From: JASGIT01 sp047601665
GTDB taxonomy: Bacteria; Pseudomonadota; Gammaproteobacteria; Burkholderiales; Burkholderiaceae_C
Assembly: GCA_047601665.1 (NCBI GenBank)
Contig: JASGIT010000001.1
Coordinates: 4,464,001-4,528,000 of the forward strand
Direction: 5' to 3'
Length of the DNA stretch: 64,000 nt
The notes beneath the pieces are model-generated. The model did not search any database and had not been told where the DNA came from. It worked only from the letters and a program-made list of their open reading frames with translations. This document shows positions 16,480-25,244 of the stretch, in pieces. Each line of letters starts with the position of its first letter. Position 1 is the first letter of the stretch. Both the position numbers and the translations under genes were made by a program.

Positions 16480-18219
16480 ATGAAACTCGGCTCGTTCTTT
16501 GTCGCGTTCACTGCCGCCATCGCGGGATTCTGGTACCCGCCCCATGTCACGGCCCAGGAAGATGAGAAGCCGCTGGTTCTCATTGAACGAGTCGTGAATA
16601 CGAAATACGACGAGGACGCCGTTGCCTATGCGGCCTTGCTGAACTCCAGCATGACAAGTCCGTACACCGTCAAGAACGGCGACAACCTCTCTGCGATCGT
16701 CAGCGCACGCTACAAGATCGGACTGGGAAAAACGCCTGAGCTGTATGAGCCCATGGCTGACCGCATTCGCAGCCTGAACGCCCTTGAAGAGGGGAAGCCC
16801 CTTGCCGTCGGGCAGAAGCTTGACTTGCCCGACCTGCCACCGCTGCAGTGGAAGGAGCCGGTAACGTCGAGTCCAACGTTTGGAATACCAAGAATCCAGT
16901 CCGGTCCTTCCTACAAGGCAGCGCAATCCGGCAGCGCCTCGAGGTTCTGGGAGAACTTCAACAAGAAGGCGAACTTCAATATCACAGATACCGGACTGAA
17001 GTCCGAGCCGATGGTGTCCCAGCCTCGATGGACCTCTCCCGAGGTCGCGAAGGCGGAATTGCAGAGTTCTGGAGGTGCCGTTCGAACGGTTCTCTGGGAT
17101 CAGCCGCTCACGATCGAACTGGCGGATGGGGGCATTCAGTTCACCGGCACCTCGATTCCCGAGGACGTCAAGTTCGTGCAGGAACTTGTCAAGCGCCGGC
17201 CACCGCCGAACGAGACCGTGCTCTTCGTCCTCGATGACGCCTGGCCGGATGCCGAATCGTTCACTGAGTCCAAGGCGTTCATGCTCGCGGCCATGGACGT
17301 GATCCGCAAGAAGTACAAGCTCGGCGACGGGCTGGACACCGCCAAGCTCAAAGAAGCATCATCCACGACCTTCCGAGAAAGCTATTCCTCGCATTCGCTG
17401 GCCATCAAGGCTGCGCTTGCAGACTTTCACGCGGTGAGCAGTAAGGTTCGGGTCGTCTATCTCCCACTGTTCACCGAGCAGAAATGGTCTCGCGAACTAT
17501 GGCTGGAGATGCTTTTTCTCGTGCGTTGCGCCTTCATGATGGACACACAGTTCGGCCTGACGCAGCCGAACAGCATCGTCCGTACGGAGGCGGACAAGTT
17601 CGCCAGAGAGGTGGTCGACCAGATTCCGCAGAAAGCTGTCGACGATGTGGGCAGATCCCAGCAATCGCCGATCAGCACGTTGCACTCCATCGCCCAGCTC
17701 TACGCTCAGGCGACCGGGTTTCCCTACTTCGTCAACATGTCCTGGACCGTCAGGAAGAAACAACTCGATTTCAAACCCAACTCGGATGCAGACGTCGCGG
17801 GGGTATCCCTCGCGGCGGCGGGCAATGACAAACTGGATGTCATGGCCGACACGGTCTACCTCGCCTATCGCGCCAAGGCCTCCCCAGGCGACGTTCTTGC
17901 CGTCATGAACACGGACAACGCTGGCTCCCCCATGTGCAACAGCAGCTTGCTGCCCGCGGCCGGTACCAACGCGTTCTATGGCCTCGCCTACGATGGACGA
18001 GTGCAGAGTACGGGAGCTTGCGCGACTAGTTTCGCCACCCCGCGCGTCGCGTGGTTGCTTGCACTGCGACACGCCTATGACTTGCCGCTGAAGGATGGGG
18101 GTTGGTCTGCCTGGTATTCAAATTTTCAGCAGAGCGTCATTGCCCTCCAAGGTGGGCAGGGACTCACAACAACCAAACGGTATTGGCTACCGGTTTCCAG
18201 GCTGTTTTCAGGGCTGTAA
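16480..18219 (+). CDS. Exported LysM protein with subtilase (S8)-like domain
   Basis: Protein of 579 residues. A signal peptide ends near VTAQ (25). A LysM-like module is at about 61-117 (YTVKNGDNLSAIVSARYKIG then PLAVGQKLDLPDL). The remainder keeps subtilase landmarks in the right order: an Asp strand VLFVLDDAWPD (247-257), SHSLAIKAAL with H305, the core strand FVNMSW (417-422), AAAGND (446-450, oxyanion Asn449) and TSFATPRVAWLLAL (516-529, Ser517). Each motif deviates from the strict consensus (no HGTH, no full GTSMATP), so activity is uncertain. It follows a lipoprotein gene by ten bases; cell-wall targeting by LysM is inferred. Confidence 0.72.
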   Translation: MKLGSFFVAFTAAIAGFWYPPHVTAQEDEKPLVLIERVVNTKYDEDAVAYAALLNSSMTSPYTVKNGDNLSAIVSARYKIGLGKTPELYEPMADRIRSLNALEEGKPLAVGQKLDLPDLPPLQWKEPVTSSPTFGIPRIQSGPSYKAAQSGSASRFWENFNKKANFNITDTGLKSEPMVSQPRWTSPEVAKAELQSSGGAVRTVLWDQPLTIELADGGIQFTGTSIPEDVKFVQELVKRRPPPNETVLFVLDDAWPDAESFTESKAFMLAAMDVIRKKYKLGDGLDTAKLKEASSTTFRESYSSHSLAIKAALADFHAVSSKVRVVYLPLFTEQKWSRELWLEMLFLVRCAFMMDTQFGLTQPNSIVRTEADKFAREVVDQIPQKAVDDVGRSQQSPISTLHSIAQLYAQATGFPYFVNMSWTVRKKQLDFKPNSDADVAGVSLAAAGNDKLDVMADTVYLAYRAKASPGDVLAVMNTDNAGSPMCNSSLLPAAGTNAFYGLAYDGRVQSTGACATSFATPRVAWLLALRHAYDLPLKDGGWSAWYSNFQQSVIALQGGQGLTTTKRYWLPVSRLFSGL

Positions 18220-18523
18220 CGCGAGAACCTCGCACGGCTATCTCCAGCCTATTGTCTTCCGATGTCGAACAGATGGTAGGCCAGCAGCGCTCCAGAACGG
18301 CTCCCGGATGCTTCCACATTGCAAACGGGTGCGCCCAAACACCGTCACGCTATCCAGTTTGCGTGCGGCTGCTCTATGCTCCCCCAAGTACGCTTGAGCG
18401 GCCCGGCGGGTTCCAAAGCGCGCTACCAGCCTCTGTCCGGGATAGAGGATAGATTCACGGCCATCGGCGAGAAGGCACGAACTCCATGGGGAGCCCAGCC
18501 GCCGAAATGAGCCATTCAGTAAA
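18220..18523. other. Intergenic, nothing recognised
   Basis: About 300 bases after the LysM/subtilase-like gene. Only short unsupported frames on both strands; no hairpin, RNA gene or IS end that I can support. Confidence 0.4.
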
Positions 18524-19042
18524 TCAAGACTTGCTCTTATCGCGTCCCGCAGACCTACCCTTTTGGGTAGTGACGGCCAGCTTGGGTCTGCATTTCGAGC
18601 AATATCCATAGAGCGCCATTTGATGGCCCGCAAGCATGTAGCCGAGCTGATCGGCCATGGCCTTCTGCCGCGCAGCCAGCGTGGGGTCGAAAAACTCGTC
18701 TACCGCTCCGCAGCTGAGGCAGACGATGTGGTCATGCTGGCGGCCATCGTTGAGTTCGTAGACCACGCGGTCGTTGTCGAACCTTGCTTCTTTCAGGATG
18801 CCAACTTCGGTGAACTGCTGCGCGACGCGGTACACAGTGGCCAACCCAACGTCCACTTTCAGCTCCAACATCCGTTTGAAGAGATAGTCGACGGTGAAGT
18901 GGCGCGCGCCCGCACCGCTGCCTTTCCTCTTCTCGGCAACCTCAGCGTCATGGCGCATGATCTCGAGGAGCTTCACGCGTGGCACGGTAGCCCGCATGTT
19001 CACCCGATCCAGTTCCGCCAAGATTTCCTGCTTCACAGTCAT
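18524..19042 (-). CDS. Ferric uptake regulator-like protein (Fur family)
   Basis: Fur-family repressor of about 172 residues, closest of the four to canonical Fur: an N-terminal helix, recognition helix VGLATVYRVAQQFTEVGIL, metal-site segment HDHIVCLSCGAVDEFFDP, and a second Cys pair YGYCSKCRP. An insert KRKGSGAGARHFTV lies before the wing. The start MTVKQEILAE is preferred to an ATG seven codons earlier because an AT-rich Fur-box-like sequence (TTGAAAATCATTCC on the minus strand) overlaps that upstream ATG. Autoregulation would fit. Three other Fur-like genes lie within 12.5 kb. Confidence 0.88.
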   Translation of the reverse strand: MTVKQEILAELDRVNMRATVPRVKLLEIMRHDAEVAEKRKGSGAGARHFTVDYLFKRMLELKVDVGLATVYRVAQQFTEVGILKEARFDNDRVVYELNDGRQHDHIVCLSCGAVDEFFDPTLAARQKAMADQLGYMLAGHQMALYGYCSKCRPKLAVTTQKGRSAGRDKSKS

Positions 19043-19203
19043 AACGAATGGAATGATTTTCAATTCACTTGCGGTTATCTTACTAGTGTCAGTTGTCTGA
19101 GGCTATCCAAGAGACCATGCGCATGCCAGAAAGATGACAATCTTTCAAATATTGCACATATGCCTTACCACTGTCGCACCCAGCTGACAGTTGTGAACAC
19201 ACG

Positions 19204-19578
19204 CTACTTCCAAGTCACGACCAAGCGGCAAGCGGGGCAATAGCCAAACACCACGCGCGCCGTTCCCTCAGCGGCCTCCAGATTAAACGCCTCAAGTAGA
19301 CCCTTCGACGCCGCGGCTGGTCCACCATCTGGCACGAGATCAGACCGCCCACAGCGCAAGCACACCACATGCCTGAGCCGTGCGATTTCAGCATCGTCCC
19401 AGACCAGGTCGATCTGCTCCTCAGATGCAGAGATGACCCCCGCCTGCTGCAAAGCAGCAATGGCCTCCGCTACGGATTCGTTGGTCATGCCCAACTGGGC
19501 GCATCGCTTGCGGACTTCGACCATGGGTAAGCCACGCTGCCTGCTGCGCTGCAGCATCTGGAGGATCCGATGGGACAT
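19204..19578 (-). CDS. Atypical short Fur-like zinc-ribbon regulator
   Basis: Protein of 124 residues. The N-terminal half reads as a helix-turn-helix (LQMLQRSRQRGLPMVEVRKR through ATNESV-like helices to IAALQQAGVIS). The C-terminal half has two CxxC pairs in a Fur-like context: RHVVCLRCGRSDLVPD and VVFGYCPACRLVV. It therefore resembles a Fur protein with a divergent DNA-binding part and a reduced metal-sensing part lacking the usual His cluster. It sits head-to-tail with the Fur-like gene downstream. It may be a truncated or neofunctionalised paralog. Confidence 0.62.
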   Translation of the reverse strand: MSHRILQMLQRSRQRGLPMVEVRKRCAQLGMTNESVAEAIAALQQAGVISASEEQIDLVWDDAEIARLRHVVCLRCGRSDLVPDGGPAAASKGLLEAFNLEAAEGTARVVFGYCPACRLVVTWK

Positions 19579-19937
19579 GGTTCACCTCGCTGGAGTATCC
19601 GCCGGGCGCCGCGCGGACGCGGTCGCCACAGGCGGCTTGCCAAGCTCGCGCACGCCAACTTCCGCCCGATGTCTCCTCGCCGGGTAGTGAGGTGATTCTC
19701 ATTCCACGACATTGAGCAGCTACTCCGTGCCCGTTGTGCGAGGCGCTTCTCCACGGTACTCGGCGTGCGTTCATCGTGCCTGGCAAATGTTGCAAGCGAA
19801 CGACCGGGAAAAGGCTCGGTTCCGAACTAAGAGGGTGTGCGCAATTCATCAAGTACCTGACGACCAGAAGATCAACGGATCCTCTTACGAGCACTCTACC
19901 CTGTTCTCACCCCTTCAAAGGGCGCTCACACGAAAGA
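19579..19937. other. Intergenic region with a possible Fur-type site
   Basis: No gene seen. Near 19686-19704 the sequence GTGAGGTGATTCTCATTCCAC carries a partial Fur-box match on the minus strand (AATGAGAATCA), about 110 bases upstream of the short Fur-like gene. This is weak evidence of an operator. Confidence 0.3.
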
Positions 19938-20462
19938 TCAGCCGGCGGTCATGCAGTAGTCTTGGTACCAGCCGCGAGCGCCAAAGACCGCGACACAGCG
20001 GCGTGAAGCAAATCCGACCGCTTGGTGGCCGGTCTCGTCCAGCGCGAGGCAGAGCAACGGAATGGCCTCGTAATAGGCGAGGCGACGTACGATGGAGACG
20101 ATCTTCGGATTCCACACACACCATTGCTGGCCTGAGCCGATCCGGATCGCGTCGAGGGAGCGTTGGTCTTCTTCGGCCGGACGGATTGCTGGGACGCCGC
20201 CCTCCTCACCAGCGCTTAGTTCGATAGCAGGCCGAAAGCGCCAACGGGTGCGTTTGTGGAGCCAAACCTCGAGCACGCACCCGTCGTCCTCATACGCGCC
20301 GTTGACGTAGACGTCGGCAATATTCGCTGACAGCAGTACCGCGCCAGGTGCGCAGCGGCGTGGACGCTCCCCGTCGAAACTCGCACGGAGGAATGGCGGG
20401 ATGGCAGCGTCCTTGGCGCCGAAGTACAGCGGCCCGATGAGGTCAACGGGCGGCGGCATCAT
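19938..20462 (-). CDS. Hypothetical protein
   Basis: About 174 residues from the paired ATGs (MMPPPVDLIGPLYFGAKDAA). No signal peptide or membrane helix. Features are a tryptophan-rich middle (CVLEVWLHKRTRWRFRPAIE) and GSGQQWCVWNPKIVSIVRRL near the C-terminus. I do not recognise the family. The codon bias is that of the host and the frame is well kept, so it is probably real. It lies between the Fur-like pair and a broken xthA, at the border to the IS-rich part. Confidence 0.5.
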   Translation of the reverse strand: MMPPPVDLIGPLYFGAKDAAIPPFLRASFDGERPRRCAPGAVLLSANIADVYVNGAYEDDGCVLEVWLHKRTRWRFRPAIELSAGEEGGVPAIRPAEEDQRSLDAIRIGSGQQWCVWNPKIVSIVRRLAYYEAIPLLCLALDETGHQAVGFASRRCVAVFGARGWYQDYCMTAG

Positions 20463-20589
20463 GACTGGCCTCTCATGGCCTGCCAGCGCAGCGCGCAGAG
20501 AACGGCCGCACCTTGATGGAGGGAGGCGCGATGGCGCTCCCGACATCCAACCGGCTGGCCCTTTGGCGCAGTCCACTTCCCGTCGAGCT

Positions 20590-21077
20590 TGGGTACGCTT
20601 TGTGAATGGCTATTTCGTCAGTGGACAAGAGCCGGACAGCGAAAAATTTGCCTACAAGATGCGCTGGCTCAGCGCGCTGCAGACGTGGCTGCACAGCGAA
20701 TTGGCTGCGCACCCGCGTCTGGCCTTGGTGGGCGACTTCAACATCGCCCCCGAAGACCGCGACAGCTACGATCCCGAAGGGCTGCGCGAAACCATCCACC
20801 ACACCACCGCCGAACGCAGGCATTTCCAGGCCCTGCTGCAACTGGGCCTGACCGATGTCTTCCGCCTGTTCGACCAGCCAGAAAAGAGCTTTTCGTGGTG
20901 GGATTATCGGATGCTCGGCTTCCAGAAAAACCGGGGCCGCGCATCGACCACATCCTGGTCAGCGATGCCCTAAAAGGCCAGGTCACGGCCTGCGCCGTGG
21001 ACCGCGCACCGCGCAAAAACAAGCAGCCCAGTGACCATGCCCCCGTGGTGGTGACACTGCAAAGCGCTACACCATAG
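20590..21077 (+). pseudogene. xthA: Exonuclease III (xthA-like), 5'-truncated and frameshifted
   Basis: The C-terminal half of exonuclease III is clear: FVNGYFVSGQEPDSEKFAYK, LALVGDFNIAPEDRD (catalytic Asp/Asn), EKSFSWWDYRM. After QKNRG the frame shifts by one base and continues as RIDHILVSDALKG to QPSDHAPVVVTL with the catalytic SDHAP His. The N-terminal half with the first metal-binding Glu is missing. The gene cannot be functional. It shows decay at the edge of the IS cluster; another copy presumably exists elsewhere in the genome. Confidence 0.85.
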
Positions 21078-21113
21078 GCGATGTTCCACAAGGTCGCAAC
21101 GACCTCGACGTGA

Positions 21114-21425
21114 TTACTTCGGCGTGAGCCGATACAAGCCACCCTCGTAGTCGTCCTCGATCAACCACAGCCCGCCATCCGGCGCCTGCGCAACGTCGCG
21201 GACACGGAAGCCGAGCGTCCAGTGCTCGGCCGGTATCGCGATCGCGCCGTGCACCTCGATCCGGTGCAGGGCACGGCTTACGAGGCCAGTCACGAACGCG
21301 GAGCCTTTCCACTTCGGAAACATCGCGCCGCTGTAGAACATCAGATTGCCGGGCGCGATAACAGGCGTCCAGTAGATCACGGGCTTGGCGAGGTCGGGGC
21401 GCGTGTCGGGGCCTGCGATAGGCAC
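21114..21425 (-). pseudogene. PQQ-dependent sugar dehydrogenase, C-terminal fragment
   Basis: About 100 residues matching the C-terminus of soluble aldose sugar dehydrogenases: PVIYWTPVIAPGNLMFYSGA, FPKWKGSAFVTGL, EHWTLGFRVRDVAQAPDGGL, ending in EGGLYRLTPK. The N-terminal three quarters are absent, and the frame runs straight into an IS21 remnant, which explains the truncation. Confidence 0.82.
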
Positions 21426-21808
21426 GCCATCACCCGATCGTTCGCGGCATTGGGCGGCGTGGCGCGCCGCGGGATCTATGACAACATGCGCACCGCCGTG
21501 GACAAGGTGCACAAGGACAAGGGCCGCACCGTCAACGCACGCTTTGCGGTGATGTGCGCGCACTACCTGTACGACGCGGACGTTCTGCAACGTCGCCTCG
21601 GGCTGGGAGAAGGGGCGCGTGGAGAAGAACGTGCAGGACAGCCGCCGGCGTATCTGGATCGGGGCGGCCCAGCACCGCTTCGGCGCCTTCACCGAACTCA
21701 ATGCGTGGCTGGGCGAGCGCTGCCGAGCTCTGTGGGCCAAGGGGCGCCACCCGAGCACAGCCAGTTCAGCGTAGCCGAGATGCTGGAGCACAAGAGGCTT
21801 CATCTATC
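21426..21808 (+). mobile_element. IS21-family istA fragment
   Basis: Reads AALGGVARRGIYDNMRTAVD, KGRTVNARFAVMCAHYLYDA, then after a frameshift ASGWEKGRVEKNVQDSRRRI and back to HSQFSVAEMLEHKRLHL, all characteristic of IstA. Both ends of the element and istB are missing. At the right it is fused directly to an IS3-type orfB. Confidence 0.82.
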
Positions 21809-22215
21809 GCACAGCGGGAAGTCCAAGACTGCGGAGTCAGCACTGGAGCAGGCCCTGATTGCCCGCTTCGGCACGCTAGGCCGGGTATCTGAGCCATTCC
21901 TGCTGCGCTCTGACAATGGGCTGGTCTTCACCAGCCGCAGCTTCACCGCGCTGGTCAGAAGCTACGGGCTACGCCAGGAGTTCATCACGCCACACAGCCC
22001 CGAGCAGAACGGCCTGGTCGAGAGGGTGATCCGTACGCTCAAGGAGCAATGCGTGCATCGGCATCGCTTCGAATCGCTGCAGCCTGCTAGCCGCCTGATC
22101 GGGGACTGGATCCACTTCTACAACCACCGGCGCCGGCATCAGGAGCTGAACATGAGAACACCCGCTGAGGCATTCGCATTAGCAGCCTGACCTGTGCAGG
22201 TTTTGCTGGGTCAAT
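21809..22215 (+). mobile_element. IS3-family orfB, 3' part with element end
   Basis: C-terminal DDE transposase segment of about 125 residues: SKTAESALEQALIARFGTLG, RSDNGLVFTSRSFTALVRSY (second Asp), SPEQNGLVERVIRTLKEQCV (Glu) and the end MRTPAEAFALAA. The same element, rearranged, occurs near 55.9-56.5 kb, where the same 3' end and trailing GACCTGTGCAGGTT(C/T)TGCTGGG are seen. The 5' part is lost in the fusion with istA. Confidence 0.85.
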
Positions 22216-22224
22216 ACACTGCCC

Positions 22225-22475
22225 ATTGACCCGTCCAGCGTGGCGTGCTGGAGAAAGCGCGTCGGGGAAGAAGGCGTGGAGACGCTTCTGGCGGCCAGCA
22301 TCGAGGCCGCCCGACGTGGTGGTGTTGTGCAGAAGTCCAGCGCGCAGCAGGTGATCGTGGACACCACGGTCATGCCCAAGGCCATCGCCCATTCCACCGA
22401 CAGCCAGCTGCTGGACAAGAGCCGCCAGCGCCTAGTCAAGGCGGCCAAGGACAACGGGCTGCGACTGTGTATTGA
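22225..22475 (+). mobile_element. IS5-like (IS1106-type) transposase fragment
   Basis: About 80 residues of an IS5/IS1182-like transposase N-terminal half: ACWRKRVGEEGVETLLAASI, QQVIVDTTVMPKAIAHSTDS and LLDKSRQRLVKAAKDNGL. Start and catalytic C-terminal part are absent. Its right edge abuts the cut end of a tyrosine recombinase. Confidence 0.8.
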
Positions 22476-23136
22476 GTCCTGCTTTCGCCACCTTGTCGTG
22501 GCGTGTCACGGCGCGGAACACATAGCTATCGGTGATCTGCGCAATCTCCAGCCAGCGCTTCAACGCGCGTACTGGGCAGCGCTCGCCGGTGGCCTGCGGA
22601 ATGAGCACCGTGCGTCCGGCTCTTTCCTGGGCGGTCTTGCTGCTGGGCAGAAAGATTTCGATGCCGTGGGTCAGTTCGGTGAGACGCTCCACGCGCACGG
22701 CTACGAGTTCCGAGCAGCACATCGCTGAGGCAAAACCGACCAGCAGCACCGCGCGGTCGCGTGTCGCCTTGACCGGCGCTTGCTGGTCGATGAGCACAAG
22801 GGCCGCGAGCACATCGTCCTTGACCATCGGCTTGGCTTGCCGCTGCTTGGTGCCCAGGGTTCTCCGGATACCCTGCAGCGTGTGCTTGACCATGGCATCG
22901 AGTGCGGGCGATGGCGCGGACATCTCCAGATGCGCCTTGTGGATCGCGGTGACACGGCTCTCCAGGGTCGCCACGGACAATTTCTCGGCACAACGGGCCA
23001 GATATTCGGCCAGCATCACCGAGGTGGCTGGCAGCGCACCGCCATGGTTCAGAAAATGCCGTAGATCGCCCGCATACGCGCGCTGGGTGGCACAGCGGAC
23101 TGCGCGGCGGCCATGAAGCCCTTGGCGGTAGCGCAA
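22476..23136 (-). pseudogene. Tyrosine recombinase/integrase, C-terminally truncated
   Basis: Phage-type integrase of which about 220 residues remain. The SAM-like core-binding part is seen (TQRAYAGDLRHFLNH, LSVATLESRVTAIHKAHL) followed by the beginning of the catalytic domain (RDRAVLLVGFASAMCCSELV), where the usual RRSEL arginine is replaced by CCSEL. After YVFRAVTRHDKVAKAGL the frame leaves the family, before the HxxR and Tyr motifs. The gene is cut by the IS5-like fragment. It may be the relic of an integrative element that brought the neighbouring accessory genes. Confidence 0.8.
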
Positions 23137-23279
23137 AAACCGTCCAAAACGGCCTCTGGCGGCGTCTTTGACACATGGCGGTGGTGGTCAAGTTTTGGCG
23201 CTCGAATGTCCAAGTGTCTGCAATGGTTTCGCAGATTGCCGAGGAAGCCAAGGCTACTGTGCTGACATTGGGCGCATTG

Positions 23280-24428
23280 TTATTTCCGGATGAGAACGCG
23301 GGTGACGCCGGTCTTGGCCGTCGTCAGCACAGTGAGAGGACCAAGGCCTCGTTTACCAATCACCGTAAGGGTGTGGCCCAAGCTGACAGCGCCCCCTGGA
23401 TAGCGGTGCAGTTCTTCTCCTTGCAGCAACACGTCGCCTTGGCTATTTGCCAGCATCTGCCGAAAGGTGCCGCAGGTTCCGGCCGTAGCGGTCGTCGAGC
23501 TGCAGACCGCCTGGATTTGGGCGGCTGTCTGGGTCCCGGAGAGATCGCCTACCTTCGCCGGCAGCAAGGCGGTTACCCGGATGACATGTATCGCGTGACA
23601 AGCGGCTTCGCTGGTTCTTTCATCGTGTATCCCGACATAGGCCCATTGGCCGGCGCGCTCGCCCTCGGCATCCAACGACACGCCGTACTGCACCGTCGTC
23701 CCGCTTTCTTGAGACGTCGTCAATACATGACGACGCAATCCCTGTGCTGCGTTGTTCTTGCCGGAGAAGGCGGGATCAAATGTCTGGACCGGGTAGTAAC
23801 TGTCCTTGCAGTTGTTCAGAGTGCGAGGTGGTGCCGCAATCTCGGAAAAATCCATGAGCGACTTATCTGGGGTTCGTATAAATATGGAGACCTTCGCGCG
23901 GGGGAAGAACCCAGGCATCTGGGTGGCCAGGATGGCTGCCTCCGCGTGGTTGATATGACATTCGCCTTTTTCGAACTTCGTCAGCTGACCTCGCTGGCGC
24001 AATCCTTCAAGGTGGCTGGGACTGACATGACTGCAGCGCTGCTCTGACGTTGAGAAGCTTCCTTCGTCCGCCACATTCACGTACTGGTAAGCCCACTGCG
24101 TTTTACCGTACTGGGACTGAGCGATGTAATCGGCCTTGTTTTTGGATGAACCGAACATCTGAAAACGATGTTCTATCTTCTTGTCTTCCTTGTAGTAATC
24201 GTAGGTATTGCCTTGCAGGCCGATATACACTGGCGTCACCTCAGCGCTCCAATTCTCTTGTCCTGATTCATAGGTCAGGATGTCTTGCCGCAGGTACCAG
24301 CCCGCCTTGATCGGCGTCTTCACTTGGTAGGCCCCCCAGGGGAATAAGGGCTTGTCAGACACAATGCACCCGCTCGAGAGGCTCGCCAGACAGATCAAAA
24401 ATAGGGCGTTTGAACGTTTCATAGTCAT
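23280..24428 (-). CDS. Lipoprotein of unknown function
   Basis: Exported lipoprotein of 382 residues with lipobox SLSSGC (Cys21). The start MTMKRSN follows an AGGT site. The mature protein is soluble, with about nine cysteines and repeated short beta-rich stretches (YIGLQGNTYDYYKEDKKIEH, VQYGVSLDAEGERAGQWAYV). No domain recognised. It begins 24 bases after a 42-codon ORF with a good ribosome-binding site, probably one transcript. Its GC content is somewhat lower than that of the metal genes, and it is bordered by IS and integrase debris, which suggests a mobile accessory gene. Confidence 0.75.
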   Translation of the reverse strand: MTMKRSNALFLICLASLSSGCIVSDKPLFPWGAYQVKTPIKAGWYLRQDILTYESGQENWSAEVTPVYIGLQGNTYDYYKEDKKIEHRFQMFGSSKNKADYIAQSQYGKTQWAYQYVNVADEGSFSTSEQRCSHVSPSHLEGLRQRGQLTKFEKGECHINHAEAAILATQMPGFFPRAKVSIFIRTPDKSLMDFSEIAAPPRTLNNCKDSYYPVQTFDPAFSGKNNAAQGLRRHVLTTSQESGTTVQYGVSLDAEGERAGQWAYVGIHDERTSEAACHAIHVIRVTALLPAKVGDLSGTQTAAQIQAVCSSTTATAGTCGTFRQMLANSQGDVLLQGEELHRYPGGAVSLGHTLTVIGKRGLGPLTVLTTAKTGVTRVLIRK

Positions 24429-24452
24429 GTCGTTTACCTGTCTGATGGAAGG

Positions 24453-24581
24453 TCAACCGTCAATGGTGTGGTCGTACCACGCCAGCTCAAGCCATAGTTT
24501 CGCCAGAGATGCAGCGACAGATGCCGCGCACGGCTGAACCGACAAGCCTCGACCTGCGGGACGAAGACGCTTGAAGGGCAT
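24453..24581 (-). CDS. Small ORF upstream of lipoprotein gene
   Basis: Forty-two codons, ATG preceded by GGAGA at eight bases. Product MPFKRLRPAGRGLSVQPCAA then SVAASLAKLWLELAWYDHTI, basic N-terminus and a moderately hydrophobic second half. It ends 24 bases before the lipoprotein start in the same direction. A like arrangement, microORFs directly before a lipoprotein gene, is present near 60.1-60.3 kb. It could be a small membrane-associated partner or only a translational leader. Confidence 0.42.
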   Translation of the reverse strand: MPFKRLRPAGRGLSVQPCAASVAASLAKLWLELAWYDHTIDG

Positions 24582-25190
24582 CGTGAAATTCTCCGTTGGG
24601 CTTACGTTGTTGGTATGACGCGCTGCACAGGCCGTGGTCAGGAACCGCCCGACCGGCTGAGCAGAAATTCGCCGGGCTACTTCGGCGTGCGCACGCTGAG
24701 GCGGTAAACGCATCATATTCGGGATACCAGACATGCCTATGAGACGTGGCAGCAGGTCCGAGGTCAGGAAAGAAATGATCCCTCATTGCCTAACATTCGT
24801 CCGGATGGCCCGTCGAACCAGCAGTCGGATGCGAAAGTGTTCGGTCCGAGAAGCGAATCAGCACTAGAAGTGCCACTGGTGCACCTCCTGGCCACGAGGT
24901 GGTGCAAACGGTGATCTGTTGAGCTGCCTACCCATTCTTTGGTTTGACGACAGGAGCCGAAATGATCTGGACAGCTGCACCGAGGTTATGCACAACACCT
25001 TTTGCATTGGCTTAGACCGTTTTAGGCGCTGAAGCCGGTGCCCATGCCATCAGCCCGGCGGTACCCACATTGCCAGAGCTGCTGCAATCCAATGGCTTCT
25101 TTTGCGCTCGGCAGACGCCTCGAAACCCTCATTTGTGCGCCTTCGTTTTGCGTATCACACTCTTCGAATCTCAATAGCTGTGGGTCTCTT
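24582..25190. other. Long stretch without supported genes
   Basis: About 600 bases with only short, unsupported frames in both directions. No hairpin, RNA gene or IS domain recognised. Its right end meets an IS5-type terminal relic and a truncated carotenoid oxygenase, so it may be old junction DNA. Confidence 0.4.
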
Positions 25191-25210
25191 AGAACGTGTT
25201 CAAAGTCTTT
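25191..25210. repeat. IS5-type terminal relic
   Basis: TTAGAACGTGTTCAAAGTC resembles the end TTAGAACGTGTTCACGATC (reverse complement) that closes the IS5-type fragment near 31695. It lies right where the carotenoid oxygenase reading frame is cut, consistent with truncation by a lost element. Confidence 0.4.
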
Positions 25211-25244
25211 GGCAATATGAGAAGCTCGCAGGGTGAGAAAGAGC

